A program made the position numbers and the translations under genes. Positions 1 through 8,854 of a stretch of 64,000 bases of DNA are shown in pieces. How positions within the stretch are numbered: position 1 is the stretch's first letter; each line of letters starts with the position of its first letter. Source of the stretch: CATQGW01 sp965242565. GTDB taxonomy: Bacteria; Chloroflexota; Dehalococcoidia; Bin125. A model generated the notes under the pieces. It was not told where the DNA came from, did not search any database, and saw only the letters and a list, made by a program, of their open reading frames with translations. Where the stretch lies: the NCBI GenBank assembly GCA_965242565.1, contig OZ251457.1, forward strand, positions 1,240,001 to 1,304,000, in the 5' to 3' direction.

Positions 1-168
1 GGCGGGAATGACGGGGGATGGGGGAATGACGGATTTTGTGGCGGGTATGGCGGAGTGCAGCACATGCGGGTATGGCGGAGTGCAGCACGTGCGGGTATGG
101 CGGAGTGCAGCACGTGCGGGTATGACGGGAGTGGGGTACGCGCGGGTATGACGAGGGTGCGGTAAGCG
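1..168. repeat. 25-bp tandem repeat, family C right-end type
   Basis: The core GCGGGTATGGCGGAGTGCAG starts at 41, 66 and 91 and partially at 116, so the period is 25 bp. The stretch before it reads GCGGGAATGACGG-like (family B type) and the stretch after it drifts to GCGGGTATGACGG. No coding sequence is supported here. It is the downstream part of a repeat cluster that begins outside the window. Confidence 0.85.
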
Positions 169-194
169 CTGATGCGGCGGGGTAGAGGGTGCGC

Positions 195-1481
195 TTAGGT
201 GAGGGCTTCGTAGGTGTGTTTTTGGAAGCGCTCGGCGAGGTCGGCCATGGGGTTGAACTGGTACATGAAGACGTGGGTGAAGAAGAGGCCGATCAGGTCC
301 TCCACCGGATCCACGAAGAACCAGGTGCCGGCCGCGCCGCCCCAGCCGTAGGTGCCCGGCGAGCCGGGCAGCGCGCCGGTGCCGATCGTCTTCAGCGTGC
401 AGTAGCCGAGGCCGAAGCCGTAGCCGGGGCCGACCGCGAGGTCGATGTCCCAGTCGCCGATGTGGTTGGCGGTCATCAGCTCGATCGTCTTGCGGCCCAA
501 AATGCGCGCGCCGTCCAGTTCGCCACCGTTGAGCAGCATCTGGGCGAAGCGGGTGTAGGCCGCCGGCGTCATCAGCACGCCGCCGAAGAGGCCGTTGCCG
601 GAGACCTGCTTGCCCAGCGACTCGCGCACCTTCTCGCTGTCCTCGGGGCGCTCGCGCGGGATCAGCTCGCCCTCCTGCCCCCAGTGGTGGTTGGTGACCA
701 GCCGCTCGGCCTGCGAGGGCGGGCAGTAGAAGCCGCAGTCCTCCACGCCGAGCGGCGCGAAGATGCGCTCCTGCAGCAGCGTGTCGAGCGATTGCCCCGT
801 CGCGCGCTCGAGCAGCACCGTGAGCACGTCGAAGTCGAAGCCGTACTCCCAGCCCGCGCCGGGCTGGCGCGCGTTGGGCAGCACGGCGGCGGCCAGCACC
901 ATGTCCTCGTGGACGCGATTCGGGTCGGCTTCGCCCAGGTCGTTGGCGGAGAAGCCGGAGCCGTCCCAGACCAGGTTGAGCAGCGGCGCGAGGGTCGCCG
1001 GCATGTTGCCCATTGAGGGCAGCCCGGAGGTCATCGTCATCAGGTCGCGGATCGTGATTTGCCGCGTCATCGGCTGGGTCGCGCCGAGCGCGAGCGGCTG
1101 GCCGCGCACCTGCTGCATGGACGCGAGCGGTGCGAGCACCTCGCGCCCCTCGAACTCCGGCAGCCAGTTGGTGATCGGATGGTCGAGGAAGAACAGGCCG
1201 TCCTCCTGCAGCGCCATCGTCAGCGCCGCGACGACCGGCTTGGTCTGCGAGTACATGCGGAAGAGCGCGTCCATCGGCAGCGGGTTGCGGCGCTCGATGT
1301 CGAGGTGTCCGTGGACGCCGGTGTGGGCGATCTTGCCGTGCCGCGCGACGACGGTAACCACGCCGGGCACGGCGGCGTTGTCGACGGCGGCTGCCATGGT
1401 GGAGTCGATTCGCGCGAGCCGCGCGGAGTCGAAGCCGACCTCCTCGGGGCTGGCGACGGGCAATCCGGCGAAATCAGGCAT
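195..1481 (-). CDS. Serine hydrolase of the class C beta-lactamase/esterase family
   Basis: This 428-residue protein belongs to the beta-lactamase-related serine hydrolases, which include esterases, DD-peptidases and LovD-like transacylases. The SxxK nucleophile motif is S78-Q-T-K81 within RMYSQTKPV. The second-motif tyrosine is probably in WEYGFDFDVL. A C-terminal YGWGGAAGTWFFVDP stretch matches the third-motif region of the esterase branch. No signal peptide is evident, which argues for a cytoplasmic esterase rather than a cell-wall enzyme. The ATG at 1481 is preceded by GAGAGGAA on its strand. A TATCCT -10-like box lies about 36 bp upstream, and the gene is divergent from the thiolase-like gene. 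The substrate cannot be predicted. Confidence 0.88.
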   Translation of the reverse strand: MPDFAGLPVASPEEVGFDSARLARIDSTMAAAVDNAAVPGVVTVVARHGKIAHTGVHGHLDIERRNPLPMDALFRMYSQTKPVVAALTMALQEDGLFFLDHPITNWLPEFEGREVLAPLASMQQVRGQPLALGATQPMTRQITIRDLMTMTSGLPSMGNMPATLAPLLNLVWDGSGFSANDLGEADPNRVHEDMVLAAAVLPNARQPGAGWEYGFDFDVLTVLLERATGQSLDTLLQERIFAPLGVEDCGFYCPPSQAERLVTNHHWGQEGELIPRERPEDSEKVRESLGKQVSGNGLFGGVLMTPAAYTRFAQMLLNGGELDGARILGRKTIELMTANHIGDWDIDLAVGPGYGFGLGYCTLKTIGTGALPGSPGTYGWGGAAGTWFFVDPVEDLIGLFFTHVFMYQFNPMADLAERFQKHTYEALT

Positions 1482-1516
1482 GGGGTGGTTCCTCTCCGGC
1501 TGGTTTGCGCGTAGAC

Positions 1517-1522
1517 AGGATA
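1517..1522 (-). promoter_or_regulatory. -10-like box TATCCT for the serine hydrolase gene
   Basis: Read on the minus strand the sequence is CTATCCTGTCT, 36 bp upstream of the ATG at 1481. The same 11 bases occur upstream of the aminotransferase gene at 28772. No convincing -35 hexamer is seen at 16-18 bp. Confidence 0.4.
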
Positions 1523-1603
1523 GACGCAGCGCAACAAGCGGATCGCGGTGTGGTGCAGGCGGTACCCTGCGGACCGCGCATGACCGTGTATGGGGAGGGC
1601 GAG

Positions 1604-2818
1604 ATGAGCAACCACGAAACGGACCGGGGTATTCGGGATCGGGTGTGCGTGATCGGGGTGGGCGAGACGGAGTACACGAAGCACGGGCGGATTGGGCGTC
1701 CGGAGTTTCGGCTGGCGTTGGAGGCGATTCTGGCGGCCTGCGCGGACGCGGGGCTGGATCCGCGACAGATCGACGGATTTTCCTCGTACTCGGCCGATCG
1801 CAACGACCCGAATCGGCTCTCGACGGCGCTGGATCTGCCGCACTACGGGTTTGCGAGCATGGTGTACGGCGGGGGCGGCGGGGGCGTCTGCGCGGCGATC
1901 GGGAACGCGGCGGCGGGCATTCACGCGGGGTACGCGCGGTTTGTGGTGGTCTACCGCGCGCTGGCGCAGGGCGAGTTCGGACGCTTCGGGCTGAGTCGTC
2001 GTTCGGGGCGGCTACGCGGCGCGTATGCGTTCAACGTGCCGCAGGGACTGATGTCGCCGGCGCAGTTTCTGGCGATGCGTTTTCGTCGGCACATGCATGA
2101 GTACGGCACAACTTCGGAGCAGCTGGGGCAGATTGCGGTCGCGGCGAACAAGCACGCGCAGCGCAATCCGCGGGCGGTGATGAACGGTCGCCCAATCACG
2201 CTGGAAGACCATCAGAATTCGCGGATGATCGCGGATCCGTATCGGCTCTACGACTGCTGCCTGGAGACGGACGGGGCGGCGGCGATGATTGTCGCGCCGG
2301 CGGAGGTCGCGCGCGACTTTCCGCACCGGCCGGTTTATCTCGCCGGCTCGGTGCAGGGTTCGGGGCATCGGCAGGGGAATGTGGTGGACGGCTTTTGGCA
2401 CGACGATTTCCTCGGCTCGAATTACGGGACGATGGTGGATCGGCTGTACGCGGCGGCGGGGATGGGGCCGGAGGAGATCGACTGCGCGCAGTTGTACGAG
2501 AATTTCACGGGTCAGGTGCTGACGACGATTGAGGATCACAAGTTCTGCGCGCGTGGCGAGGGCGGGCCGTTCGTAGAGGGCGGGCGGCTGGAGCACGCCG
2601 ATGTGGCGGAGGTCGGCGCGCCGCACGCGGGGGCGTTTCCGATCAACACGTCGGGCGGCAATCTGGCCGAGGCGTACACGCACGGGTTCAACCTGGCGGT
2701 GGAGGCGGTGCGACAGCTTCGGGGTGACTCGCCGAACCCGATTGAGGGGGCGCGGACGTGTTTGGTGGCGGCGGGTCCGGCGTCGGCGCCGATTTCGTCG
2801 GCGATTTTTCGGAACTGA
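1604..2818 (+). CDS. Thiolase-like protein (SCP-x/lipid-transfer/acetyl-CoA acetyltransferase superfamily)
   Basis: This 404-residue protein has a thiolase fold. The N-terminal VCVIGVGETEYTKHGR strand-turn is typical of the SCP2-thiolase branch. Central YGGGGGGVCAAIGNAAAGI occupies the nucleophile region, and C-terminal INTSGGNLAEAYTHGFN carries the conserved glycine and histidine loop. The context LYENFTGQVL recalls Ltp2-like steroid side-chain retro-aldolases, which use tyrosine and a DUF35 partner. No DUF35 gene is in the window, so aldolase versus thiolase activity stays open. The ATG at 1604 is chosen because GGGGAGGGCGAG precedes it and family similarity begins about 12 residues later; the longer in-frame start at 1505 has no ribosome site. 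Confidence 0.85.
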   Translation: MSNHETDRGIRDRVCVIGVGETEYTKHGRIGRPEFRLALEAILAACADAGLDPRQIDGFSSYSADRNDPNRLSTALDLPHYGFASMVYGGGGGGVCAAIGNAAAGIHAGYARFVVVYRALAQGEFGRFGLSRRSGRLRGAYAFNVPQGLMSPAQFLAMRFRRHMHEYGTTSEQLGQIAVAANKHAQRNPRAVMNGRPITLEDHQNSRMIADPYRLYDCCLETDGAAAMIVAPAEVARDFPHRPVYLAGSVQGSGHRQGNVVDGFWHDDFLGSNYGTMVDRLYAAAGMGPEEIDCAQLYENFTGQVLTTIEDHKFCARGEGGPFVEGGRLEHADVAEVGAPHAGAFPINTSGGNLAEAYTHGFNLAVEAVRQLRGDSPNPIEGARTCLVAAGPASAPISSAIFRN

Positions 2819-3119
2819 GGCGGGGCGGGGTGTGACGGCGGGATGGAGGCCGCTCGGGGGCGGGGATGACGGTGGAAAGGGAGGCGGGGAGGGCGGATCG
2901 TGGGACGGTGTTGGGAGGGATTGCAGGGGGCTGAGGCGGTGTGGGAACGGGCGTTGGCCGGCTGCTCGGGGCTTGGGTGCTGTGCTCGTCGAGATACCCG
3001 CGGCAAGCGCGGGTATGACGGCGTCGGGGCGGGTATGACGGTGAAAGGAGGGGAGGGTGGGGGTGTGGGCTGTGCCCTATTCTGGTTGACATAGTGCCCG
3101 TATGGGATGAGGAGCTCGG
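2819..3119. repeat. Intergenic repeat remnants with one family C palindrome
   Basis: No gene is visible. A family C palindrome lies at 2991-3021, with arms ATACCCGCG and CGCGGGTAT around a GCAAG loop, followed by GACGG. It is preceded by a degenerate left flank of family A (around 2950-2975) and followed by one degenerate GCGGGTATGACGG unit. TTGACA occurs at 3086-3091 but lacks a -10 at proper spacing, so I do not call a promoter. Confidence 0.75.
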
Positions 3120-6100
3120 ATGATGTCGATGAGCCTGGCGGTGGTTCGACGGGTCGGGTTGTTGGTGCTGGCGGTGATTGCGGCGCTGGGCGCGGGGTTG
3201 GCGCTGGGGCCAGTTGGGGCGCAATCGCCGGGGCTCTCGCTGGAGCTGTCGCTGGTTGAGGATTCCGACAACATCGTGCCGCCGGGCGGGAGCGTGGCGG
3301 TGCGAGCGACGCTGAACGCGACGAGCTACGTCGACGAGTCGCTCTCGCTGAGCAGCGGGGCGCTGCGGCTGAACGTGGATCTGGAGTGGGAGAGCGCGGG
3401 GCGGGCGCGGCTGGCAGTGGCGGAACAGGCGGTACGCGGCGGGGGCTACGACGTGGACGGCAAGTTCGTGCGTTTCGATGGGCGCACGCTGATTGCGCTG
3501 GGAGCCGACAAGATCGAGGTGATCGACCTGGAGACGCAGGAGAAGGTGGGGGATTTCACCCGTCCGACGATTGCGGAGATCAACAACACCCGGGACACGA
3601 CGACGGGCACGTGGCCGGGCGGGGACTATCCGGCGTCGGCGACAGCGGCCGCGCGGCCGCTGCAGGGCAACTGGGGGCGGGCGTTCGATGTGTGGCAGGA
3701 GGATGCGGACACGGCGTGGCTGTTCGTGGGCTCGCCCGAGGACAACGTGAACACGCACGCATCGATTGGGCGGCTGTACATCTACAAGGTGGATTACTCG
3801 CAGGATCCGCCGACGATCACGCTGGAGCGGAACATCGAGCCGCAGGAGAATGACTATCTGAACGATTACTCGGTGGCGGACGACGCGAACGGGAAGGCGG
3901 CGGCGTTTTTCGGGGCGGGCGTGGCGGTCTCTGCGGACGGGACGACGCTGGCGGTGACGGCGCGTGAGATCAACGAGATCGGAGCGGTGTACGTGTATGA
4001 GCGGCCGGGGCTGCGGACGCCGACGCACGGGCCGAGCGGGACGACGACGGACACGGGGGGCGACTGGGCGGACTGGGGGGATTTGACCCAGAATTCGGGC
4101 ACGAAGTTAACTCCGATCGAGGTGCCGGACTGGGACGGCGACGGCGATACGAAGATGACGACGGCGGGCATGGGGGTGCCGGACTCGCTGAATCACGAGC
4201 TGATGAACGATTGCACGGCGCCGTGCCAGAGGGTGTGGTCGTTCGCCTACACGGAGTTCGGCAAGGACGCGGTGGCGCTGTCGGCGGACGGTTCGGTGGT
4301 GGTGGTGGGCGCGCAATCGAAGATGCACGACGGCACGTTCACGCCCGGCAAGCGTGTGGGTTACGACCTGGGCACGCGAATGTGGGACGAGACTTGGGAG
4401 GGTCATTTCCGCAACGGGGAGGCGTATGTGTTCCAGTTGGCGGCGAGCGCGGGGCCGCGCTGGAAGAGCAGCGCCTCGATGCTGGCGGTGGACACGGGCA
4501 CGAACGCCCACCGACTGAACGCACAGGGCTACGGCCTGGGGCCGGGCGTGCAGAATTTCGGGGCGCGGATTGCAGTGTCGAACGACGGGAAGAGCGTGGC
4601 GGTGTCGGCGCCGGGAGCGGACCGGGGCGATGCGCAGATCGGTGCGCAGATCGATGCGTACACGAAGAGGGAGCCGACGCGGGACGGCAGAGTGTACGTC
4701 TTCAACCGTTCAGGGGCGGAGTGGCCGCAGAGCGGGCTGACGAATGCGCCGGGCGCGACGCTGCGGATGGCGGGGACGGTGAGTCGAGCGAACGGCAATG
4801 AGCAGTTCGGCGGCTACGGGGTGGCGTTCCGCGCGGACGGGCAGCGTCTGGCGGTGACGCACGAGCACTACGGTCGGACGAGCGGGGGGGCGAGCGCGGG
4901 CGGGGCGGCCTGGATTTTCTCCGGCACATCGGGGGCCTGGCAGAGCGCCGACACATCGGACGCGCGGGGGATCGGCGCGCCGACGCCGTCGAGCGTGAGC
5001 GGCTTCGGATATGCGACCTACGCGGGCGCCGGTGACCGGCTGGCGATCGGCGGCGGCGCGGACAGCCTCTGGCTGTTCGACGGCGACCTGCGGGTGATTC
5101 CGAACACCGCCAACGGCGGCGTGTGCGTAGTTCATCGGGGCGAGGACGACGCGCCGCGCACGGACGACGACACGGTCGTGTGCGAGCTGCTGCTGCCGGA
5201 CTCGACGATCGTGATTCCGGCGGGGCTGACGGAGGGCACATTCACGATCTCCGGCACGGCGACGATCAACGAGCAAACCTACGCGGACGCGCTGGTGGCG
5301 ACAATCGGTCGGGTGGACGAGCTGGCGCAGGTGGAGTTTGATTTCGCCACGGACGGCAAGGGGACGGTTTCGACCAGCGACGACGCGCCGTATCCGGACG
5401 CGATCGCGTTCGGGGAGACGACGACGTTCCGTTTGCGTCTGCTCAACGAGGGCGGTTTGGCGTCGGCGAGCGGCGCGGCGGCGGCTGTGCGGGTGATTGC
5501 GACGCAGGGCACGCTGAGCACCACGCTCGGCGGCGGCTGCGAGCAGAGCGGGGGGCGCGTCTGCGCGATTCCGATATCGGCGCTGAACGCGGCGAACTCG
5601 GACAACATCACGGTGCAGCTGGCGCACCCGGGCCGGGACCGCACGGGCACGGCGCGGGTCTGGGCGGCGGTCGTGAGCACGTCGGGCAAATCGTTCACCA
5701 GCGAGAGTCGCAACGTGACGTTTAGCGGCGCGCCGACGACGCTGGCGATCAGCGCGCCGTCGGCGGCGCTGCTGGGCTACGACCCGGATGCGGGGGCGAG
5801 CGATCGGCGGCACCAGGCGACGCTGGTCGTCTCGGCAACCGACAAGGACGGCACCCGGGCGGAAGTGCCGCGGTCGCCGTCCATCGGGCGGGGGCGATCC
5901 TTCTATCGGGTGACCGTCACGGGCCCCGACGGCCGATCGGTCCCGGTTGACCGGTTGGTCAACTGGGTGATTCCGCCGCCGCTGCCCACCGATCCAACAC
6001 CACTACCAGCGAAGATTCGGGTCGAGTGGCCGCTGGTCAGAAACCTCATCCGGCTGGTCGAGCAGGACGGTAATCCGCAGGCGCGCGTGACGATCATCGC

Positions 6101-6740
6101 CGAACAGTCGGCAGTGCTAGCCGACGGGGAGTACACGCTGGAGCTGCGCGCCGGCGCGCTCAAGGCGACGCGGAAGTTCACGATCACGGGCGGCGCGGCG
6201 GAGATCGCGCTGAGCACGGAGCCCGGCGGCGCGATCGAGCAGGGCGGACGGCTCACCGTCACGGCGACGGTGACCGATGCGTCGGGCGCGGCGGTACCCG
6301 ACGGCACGCCGATCACGTTCGCGGAGCAGTCGACCGGCGCCGGCGCGGTGATGGTGCTGCTCTCGCCGACGATGCAGCAGACGGAGGGCGGCCGGGCCGC
6401 GGTCACGCTACAGACGGTCGGGGCGGGCAGCGCCTATGTGCAGGCCACGGCCGACGGCGTGAGCAATGTCGATCTGTTCAGCGTCGTGCCGCCGCGCATT
6501 CCGGCGGCGGAGCTGCTGACCAGCACGGCGAGCAATGCGTATTCGGTCTGGCTCGGCGCCGCGCCGATCATGGTTTCGGCGCTGCTGCCGGAGCTCGAGG
6601 GGATCAGCGAGATCAGCGCGTGGAAGAACGGTCGCTGGGTGCGCTACGGGGAGTTGGGCGGGCTGCTCGTAGGAGGTTCGGCGGACTTCCCGATCCTGCC
6701 GGGCGAGGTGGTCTGGCTGTGCGCGGCTGCGGCGCCGTAG
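3120..6740 (+). CDS. Large secreted beta-propeller/Ig-like surface protein
   Basis: This 1206-residue protein begins with a hydrophobic signal segment (about residues 8-34) ending near GAQS. Residues from about 100 to 650 hold repeated blades with SADGTTLAV, SNDGKSVAVSAPG and RADGQRLAV motifs, typical of FG-GAP or WD40-like extracellular propellers. Residues 700-900 are Calx-beta or adhesin-like, and residues about 1030-1110 look like a bacterial Ig (Big) domain. The last 70 residues (NAYSVWLGAAP, ISAWKNGRW, LPGEVVWLC) are a divergent copy of the GWN module found in two other secreted proteins here. The ATG at 3120 follows GGATGAGGAG. A second ATG lies two codons later. The ligand or role is unknown; adhesion or substrate binding at the cell surface is an inference. 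Confidence 0.8.
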   Translation: MMSMSLAVVRRVGLLVLAVIAALGAGLALGPVGAQSPGLSLELSLVEDSDNIVPPGGSVAVRATLNATSYVDESLSLSSGALRLNVDLEWESAGRARLAVAEQAVRGGGYDVDGKFVRFDGRTLIALGADKIEVIDLETQEKVGDFTRPTIAEINNTRDTTTGTWPGGDYPASATAAARPLQGNWGRAFDVWQEDADTAWLFVGSPEDNVNTHASIGRLYIYKVDYSQDPPTITLERNIEPQENDYLNDYSVADDANGKAAAFFGAGVAVSADGTTLAVTAREINEIGAVYVYERPGLRTPTHGPSGTTTDTGGDWADWGDLTQNSGTKLTPIEVPDWDGDGDTKMTTAGMGVPDSLNHELMNDCTAPCQRVWSFAYTEFGKDAVALSADGSVVVVGAQSKMHDGTFTPGKRVGYDLGTRMWDETWEGHFRNGEAYVFQLAASAGPRWKSSASMLAVDTGTNAHRLNAQGYGLGPGVQNFGARIAVSNDGKSVAVSAPGADRGDAQIGAQIDAYTKREPTRDGRVYVFNRSGAEWPQSGLTNAPGATLRMAGTVSRANGNEQFGGYGVAFRADGQRLAVTHEHYGRTSGGASAGGAAWIFSGTSGAWQSADTSDARGIGAPTPSSVSGFGYATYAGAGDRLAIGGGADSLWLFDGDLRVIPNTANGGVCVVHRGEDDAPRTDDDTVVCELLLPDSTIVIPAGLTEGTFTISGTATINEQTYADALVATIGRVDELAQVEFDFATDGKGTVSTSDDAPYPDAIAFGETTTFRLRLLNEGGLASASGAAAAVRVIATQGTLSTTLGGGCEQSGGRVCAIPISALNAANSDNITVQLAHPGRDRTGTARVWAAVVSTSGKSFTSESRNVTFSGAPTTLAISAPSAALLGYDPDAGASDRRHQATLVVSATDKDGTRAEVPRSPSIGRGRSFYRVTVTGPDGRSVPVDRLVNWVIPPPLPTDPTPLPAKIRVEWPLVRNLIRLVEQDGNPQARVTIIAEQSAVLADGEYTLELRAGALKATRKFTITGGAAEIALSTEPGGAIEQGGRLTVTATVTDASGAAVPDGTPITFAEQSTGAGAVMVLLSPTMQQTEGGRAAVTLQTVGAGSAYVQATADGVSNVDLFSVVPPRIPAAELLTSTASNAYSVWLGAAPIMVSALLPELEGISEISAWKNGRWVRYGELGGLLVGGSADFPILPGEVVWLCAAAAP

Positions 6741-6876
6741 GGAGCTGATCGCGCTTCCGGCATTCCCGCCGCCCCCGTCATTCGAGGAGGTGTGGGGGCG
6801 ACGTAGCAGCTGTGATGGGGGCAAGCGGTGGTCGGAGGTTGCCAGGGGGTATGGGCCTCGGAGGCTGCGCGGGGAG

Positions 6877-7240
6877 ATTCCCGCTCGGGGGCGGGAATGA
6901 CGGGGAAAGGAGGGGCGGGAATGACGGGGAAAGGAGGGGCGGGAATGACGGGGAAAGGAGGGGCGGGAATGACGGGGAAAGGAGGGGCGGGAATGACGGG
7001 GAAAGGAGGGGCGGGAATGACGGGGAAAGGAGGGGCGGGAATGACGGGGAAAGGAGGGGCGGGAATGACGGGGAAAGGAGGGGCGGGAATGACGGGGAAA
7101 GGAGGGGCGGGAATGACGGGGAAAGGAGGGGCGGGAATGACGGGGAAAGGAGGGGCGGGAATGACGGGGAAAGGAGGGGCGGGAATGACGGGGAAAGGAG
7201 GGGCGGGAATGACGGAAGGGTGGGAGTGGGAATGATGGGC
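6877..7240. repeat. Family B palindrome followed by 13 tandem 24-bp units
   Basis: The palindrome at 6877-6898 has arms ATTCCCGC and GCGGGAAT around TCGGGG. Its right arm starts a satellite in which the cytosine of GCGGG recurs every 24 bp from 6892 to 7204, which is 13 periods with essentially no substitutions. A final diverged unit follows. Each unit contains GCGGGAATGACGGGGAAAG. Two reading frames stay open through it, but their products are pure 8-residue repeats, so I treat them as artefacts. Confidence 0.95.
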
Positions 7241-7356
7241 GGGGCGGCGCGGGTTTTGTAGTCCACGCGACAAGGGATGCGGTTGGGCGGCTTGCGCCGC
7301 CCGTTGCGGGTGGGTACGTTTGTTCGCATTCCACAGCCGCGCCGAGCGCGCCTCCG

Positions 7357-7388
7357 AGCGCCGAACGGGAGATTTCCCTTTCGGCGCT
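7357..7388 (+). promoter_or_regulatory. Long hairpin before the capsid cassette
   Basis: Outer arms AGCGCCGAA and TTCGGCGCT enclose inner arms GGGA and TCCC. The element ends 19 bp before the first cassette gene and is followed by TTTCCGTTTCC and a GGAGG site. It could be an attenuator, a terminator shielding the cassette, or a leader structure. Confidence 0.5.
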
Positions 7389-7407
7389 TTCCGTTTCCGG
7401 AGGCGCA

Positions 7408-7857
7408 ATGCAGACCGAGACCACCGACGCACCGCAGACTGTTGAAGCTCCGCCCGCTGCGGATGATCCCGCGTCGGCGCCGCTGCGCGACGCGATGCTC
7501 GACGCGATTGGCACGTTGAGCGATGAGGAGCGCGAGCGGCTGGTCGCCGCCGACGCGCCGGAAGAGACGGTGCGCGTCTGGCGCGAGCTGATCGCGGACC
7601 AGGCCGTGCGCGAGCGGCAGTCGGAGCTGATCGAGAGCGTGTTGGATGAGCTGGATTTGCGGGAGCAGGCGCGACGCGATGAGGCGCGGCGCAGTCGGGT
7701 GAATCCGACGCGCGGTCTGGAGGGCGGGGCGCCGCCGCGCGAACCGGCCTCGGTCGCGGAGTGGACATCCTATATCCGCGACGCGCAGGCGGAGCCCGAC
7801 GCGGCGCAGCGGCGCGGTCGCTTCGCCGCCTGGCTCGCGCAGCATCCCGACGCCTGA
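7408..7857 (+). CDS. Charged helical protein at the head of the capsid cassette, possibly scaffold-like
   Basis: This 149-residue protein is rich in Glu, Asp, Arg and Ala and is predicted to be mostly helical. A stretch around residues 38-95 (DEERERLVAADAP, VWRELIADQAV, LDELDLREQARRDEARR) looks coiled-coil-like. There is no recognised domain. Its place directly before a capsid-like gene, its acidity and its helicity match scaffolding proteins of tailed viruses, but this is positional inference. The ATG at 7408 follows a strong GGAGG, and a 110-bp spacer with C- and CA-rich runs separates it from the next gene. Confidence 0.6.
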   Translation: MQTETTDAPQTVEAPPAADDPASAPLRDAMLDAIGTLSDEERERLVAADAPEETVRVWRELIADQAVRERQSELIESVLDELDLREQARRDEARRSRVNPTRGLEGGAPPREPASVAEWTSYIRDAQAEPDAAQRRGRFAAWLAQHPDA

Positions 7858-7967
7858 GCGGCGTCCGCACTCCCCCCCCCACACACACAACAGCCCGCCC
7901 ACAGGACCGGTTACAGAGCAGATCACGGTCGCCGCTCCGAGCGGCCGGATAAGGAAAGGAACGCAGC

Positions 7968-8852
7968 ATGGCAGACACCCTCTCGAACAACGTCGAGGCC
8001 TCGTATTCGGAGATCGTCGAGCGCACGATTGCGCAGATGCCGCAGTCGGCGCCGATGCTCTCGCTAGCGCGGAAGGTGATCATCCCGAAGGGACACCACG
8101 AGGCGAAGATTCCGCGCATCTCGAGCGTGAGCACGGTGCAGACGCCGGCCGAGGGCACGGAGCTGAGCAGCTACTCGCGCTTCACGCTGTCGAGCACGAC
8201 GATCACGCCGAGCTTCCGCGCGATTCAGGTGCGGGTCCATATTCGCGCGCAGAACTACTCGCGCGAGGATTTGGTGCGGCTGATTTCGAGCGAGATTGCG
8301 CTCTCGCAGGGACAGGACATCGACACCGACTTGACCGGCGAGTTCGGCAACTGGAGCAGCGACAACGATCTGGGCACGAGCAACACGGATTTGACGATCG
8401 CGACGCTGCGGACGGCGCGGCGCACGCTGCAGTCGGTGACGCGCGCGAACGGCGGGCCGCCGCGCGGCGACATCGTCGCGGTGTTGGCCCCGATTCCCGC
8501 TGAGGACGTGGTGACCGACCTCGGCGCGCGGGGCGTCGCCGCCGGCGCCAGCCCCTGGATCCCGCAGGGGCTTTCGGAGCAGCTGATCCGGCGCTTCATG
8601 ATCAGCGAAATCCCGCTGATGGGGGCGTCGGTTTTCGTGGACGGCTACATGACGCAGGACGGTTCGGGCGACTACATCTGCTCGATGTTCGGGCGCGAGG
8701 CGCTGGCCTGGGCGTGCTCGATGGACTGGACGCTCCAGGTGTTCTCGGAGGCGACCTGGCCGGGCGTGATTCTGCGCTCGCTGGCGGATTACGACACGGG
8801 CATCGCGGGCTATCCGCACCACGGCTGCCAGATCACGGCGGACGGAGCGTAG
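7968..8852 (+). CDS. Phage-type major capsid protein (probable HK97 fold)
   Basis: This 294-residue protein resembles major capsid proteins of uncultured tailed viruses. The N-terminal helix EIVERTIAQMPQSAPMLSLA leads into IPKGHHEAKIPR and a polar strand region with AEGTELSSYSRF. A long central helix follows (LVRLISSEIALSQGQDIDTDL), then a P-domain-like region (ISEIPLMGASVFVDGYMTQ) and a C-terminal strand rich in aromatic residues. The length is at the short end for HK97-fold proteins without a delta domain. GGAAAGGAACGCAGC precedes the ATG. No protease or portal gene is adjacent. An encapsulin-like shell protein is an alternative, but the neighbouring lysis genes favour a viral origin. Confidence 0.68.
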   Translation: MADTLSNNVEASYSEIVERTIAQMPQSAPMLSLARKVIIPKGHHEAKIPRISSVSTVQTPAEGTELSSYSRFTLSSTTITPSFRAIQVRVHIRAQNYSREDLVRLISSEIALSQGQDIDTDLTGEFGNWSSDNDLGTSNTDLTIATLRTARRTLQSVTRANGGPPRGDIVAVLAPIPAEDVVTDLGARGVAAGASPWIPQGLSEQLIRRFMISEIPLMGASVFVDGYMTQDGSGDYICSMFGREALAWACSMDWTLQVFSEATWPGVILRSLADYDTGIAGYPHHGCQITADGA

Positions 8853-8854
8853 CG

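Noticed and set aside
1505..1603. N-terminal extension of the thiolase-like protein
   Set aside because: The 33 extra residues have no family similarity and lie in the divergent promoter region; ATG 1604 has a ribosome site.
3086..3115. TTGACA-based promoter for the 1206-residue protein
   Set aside because: TTGACA is followed at 16-18 bp by GATGAGGAG, which is the ribosome site region and not a -10 box.
6891..7215. Possible CRISPR array
   Set aside because: The units are contiguous 24-bp copies without variable spacers, and no cas genes are present.
6812..7261. Short plus-strand frames encoding GNDGERR- or GAGMTGK-type repeats
   Set aside because: They are translations of the 24-bp satellite, so the 8-residue periodicity is a DNA property, not evidence of a protein.
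7861..7895. C-tract and CA-repeat as a regulatory or phase-variable element
   Set aside because: The tract of about nine C and five CA units lies between two cassette genes and not in a start region or coding frame, so a switching role has no support.
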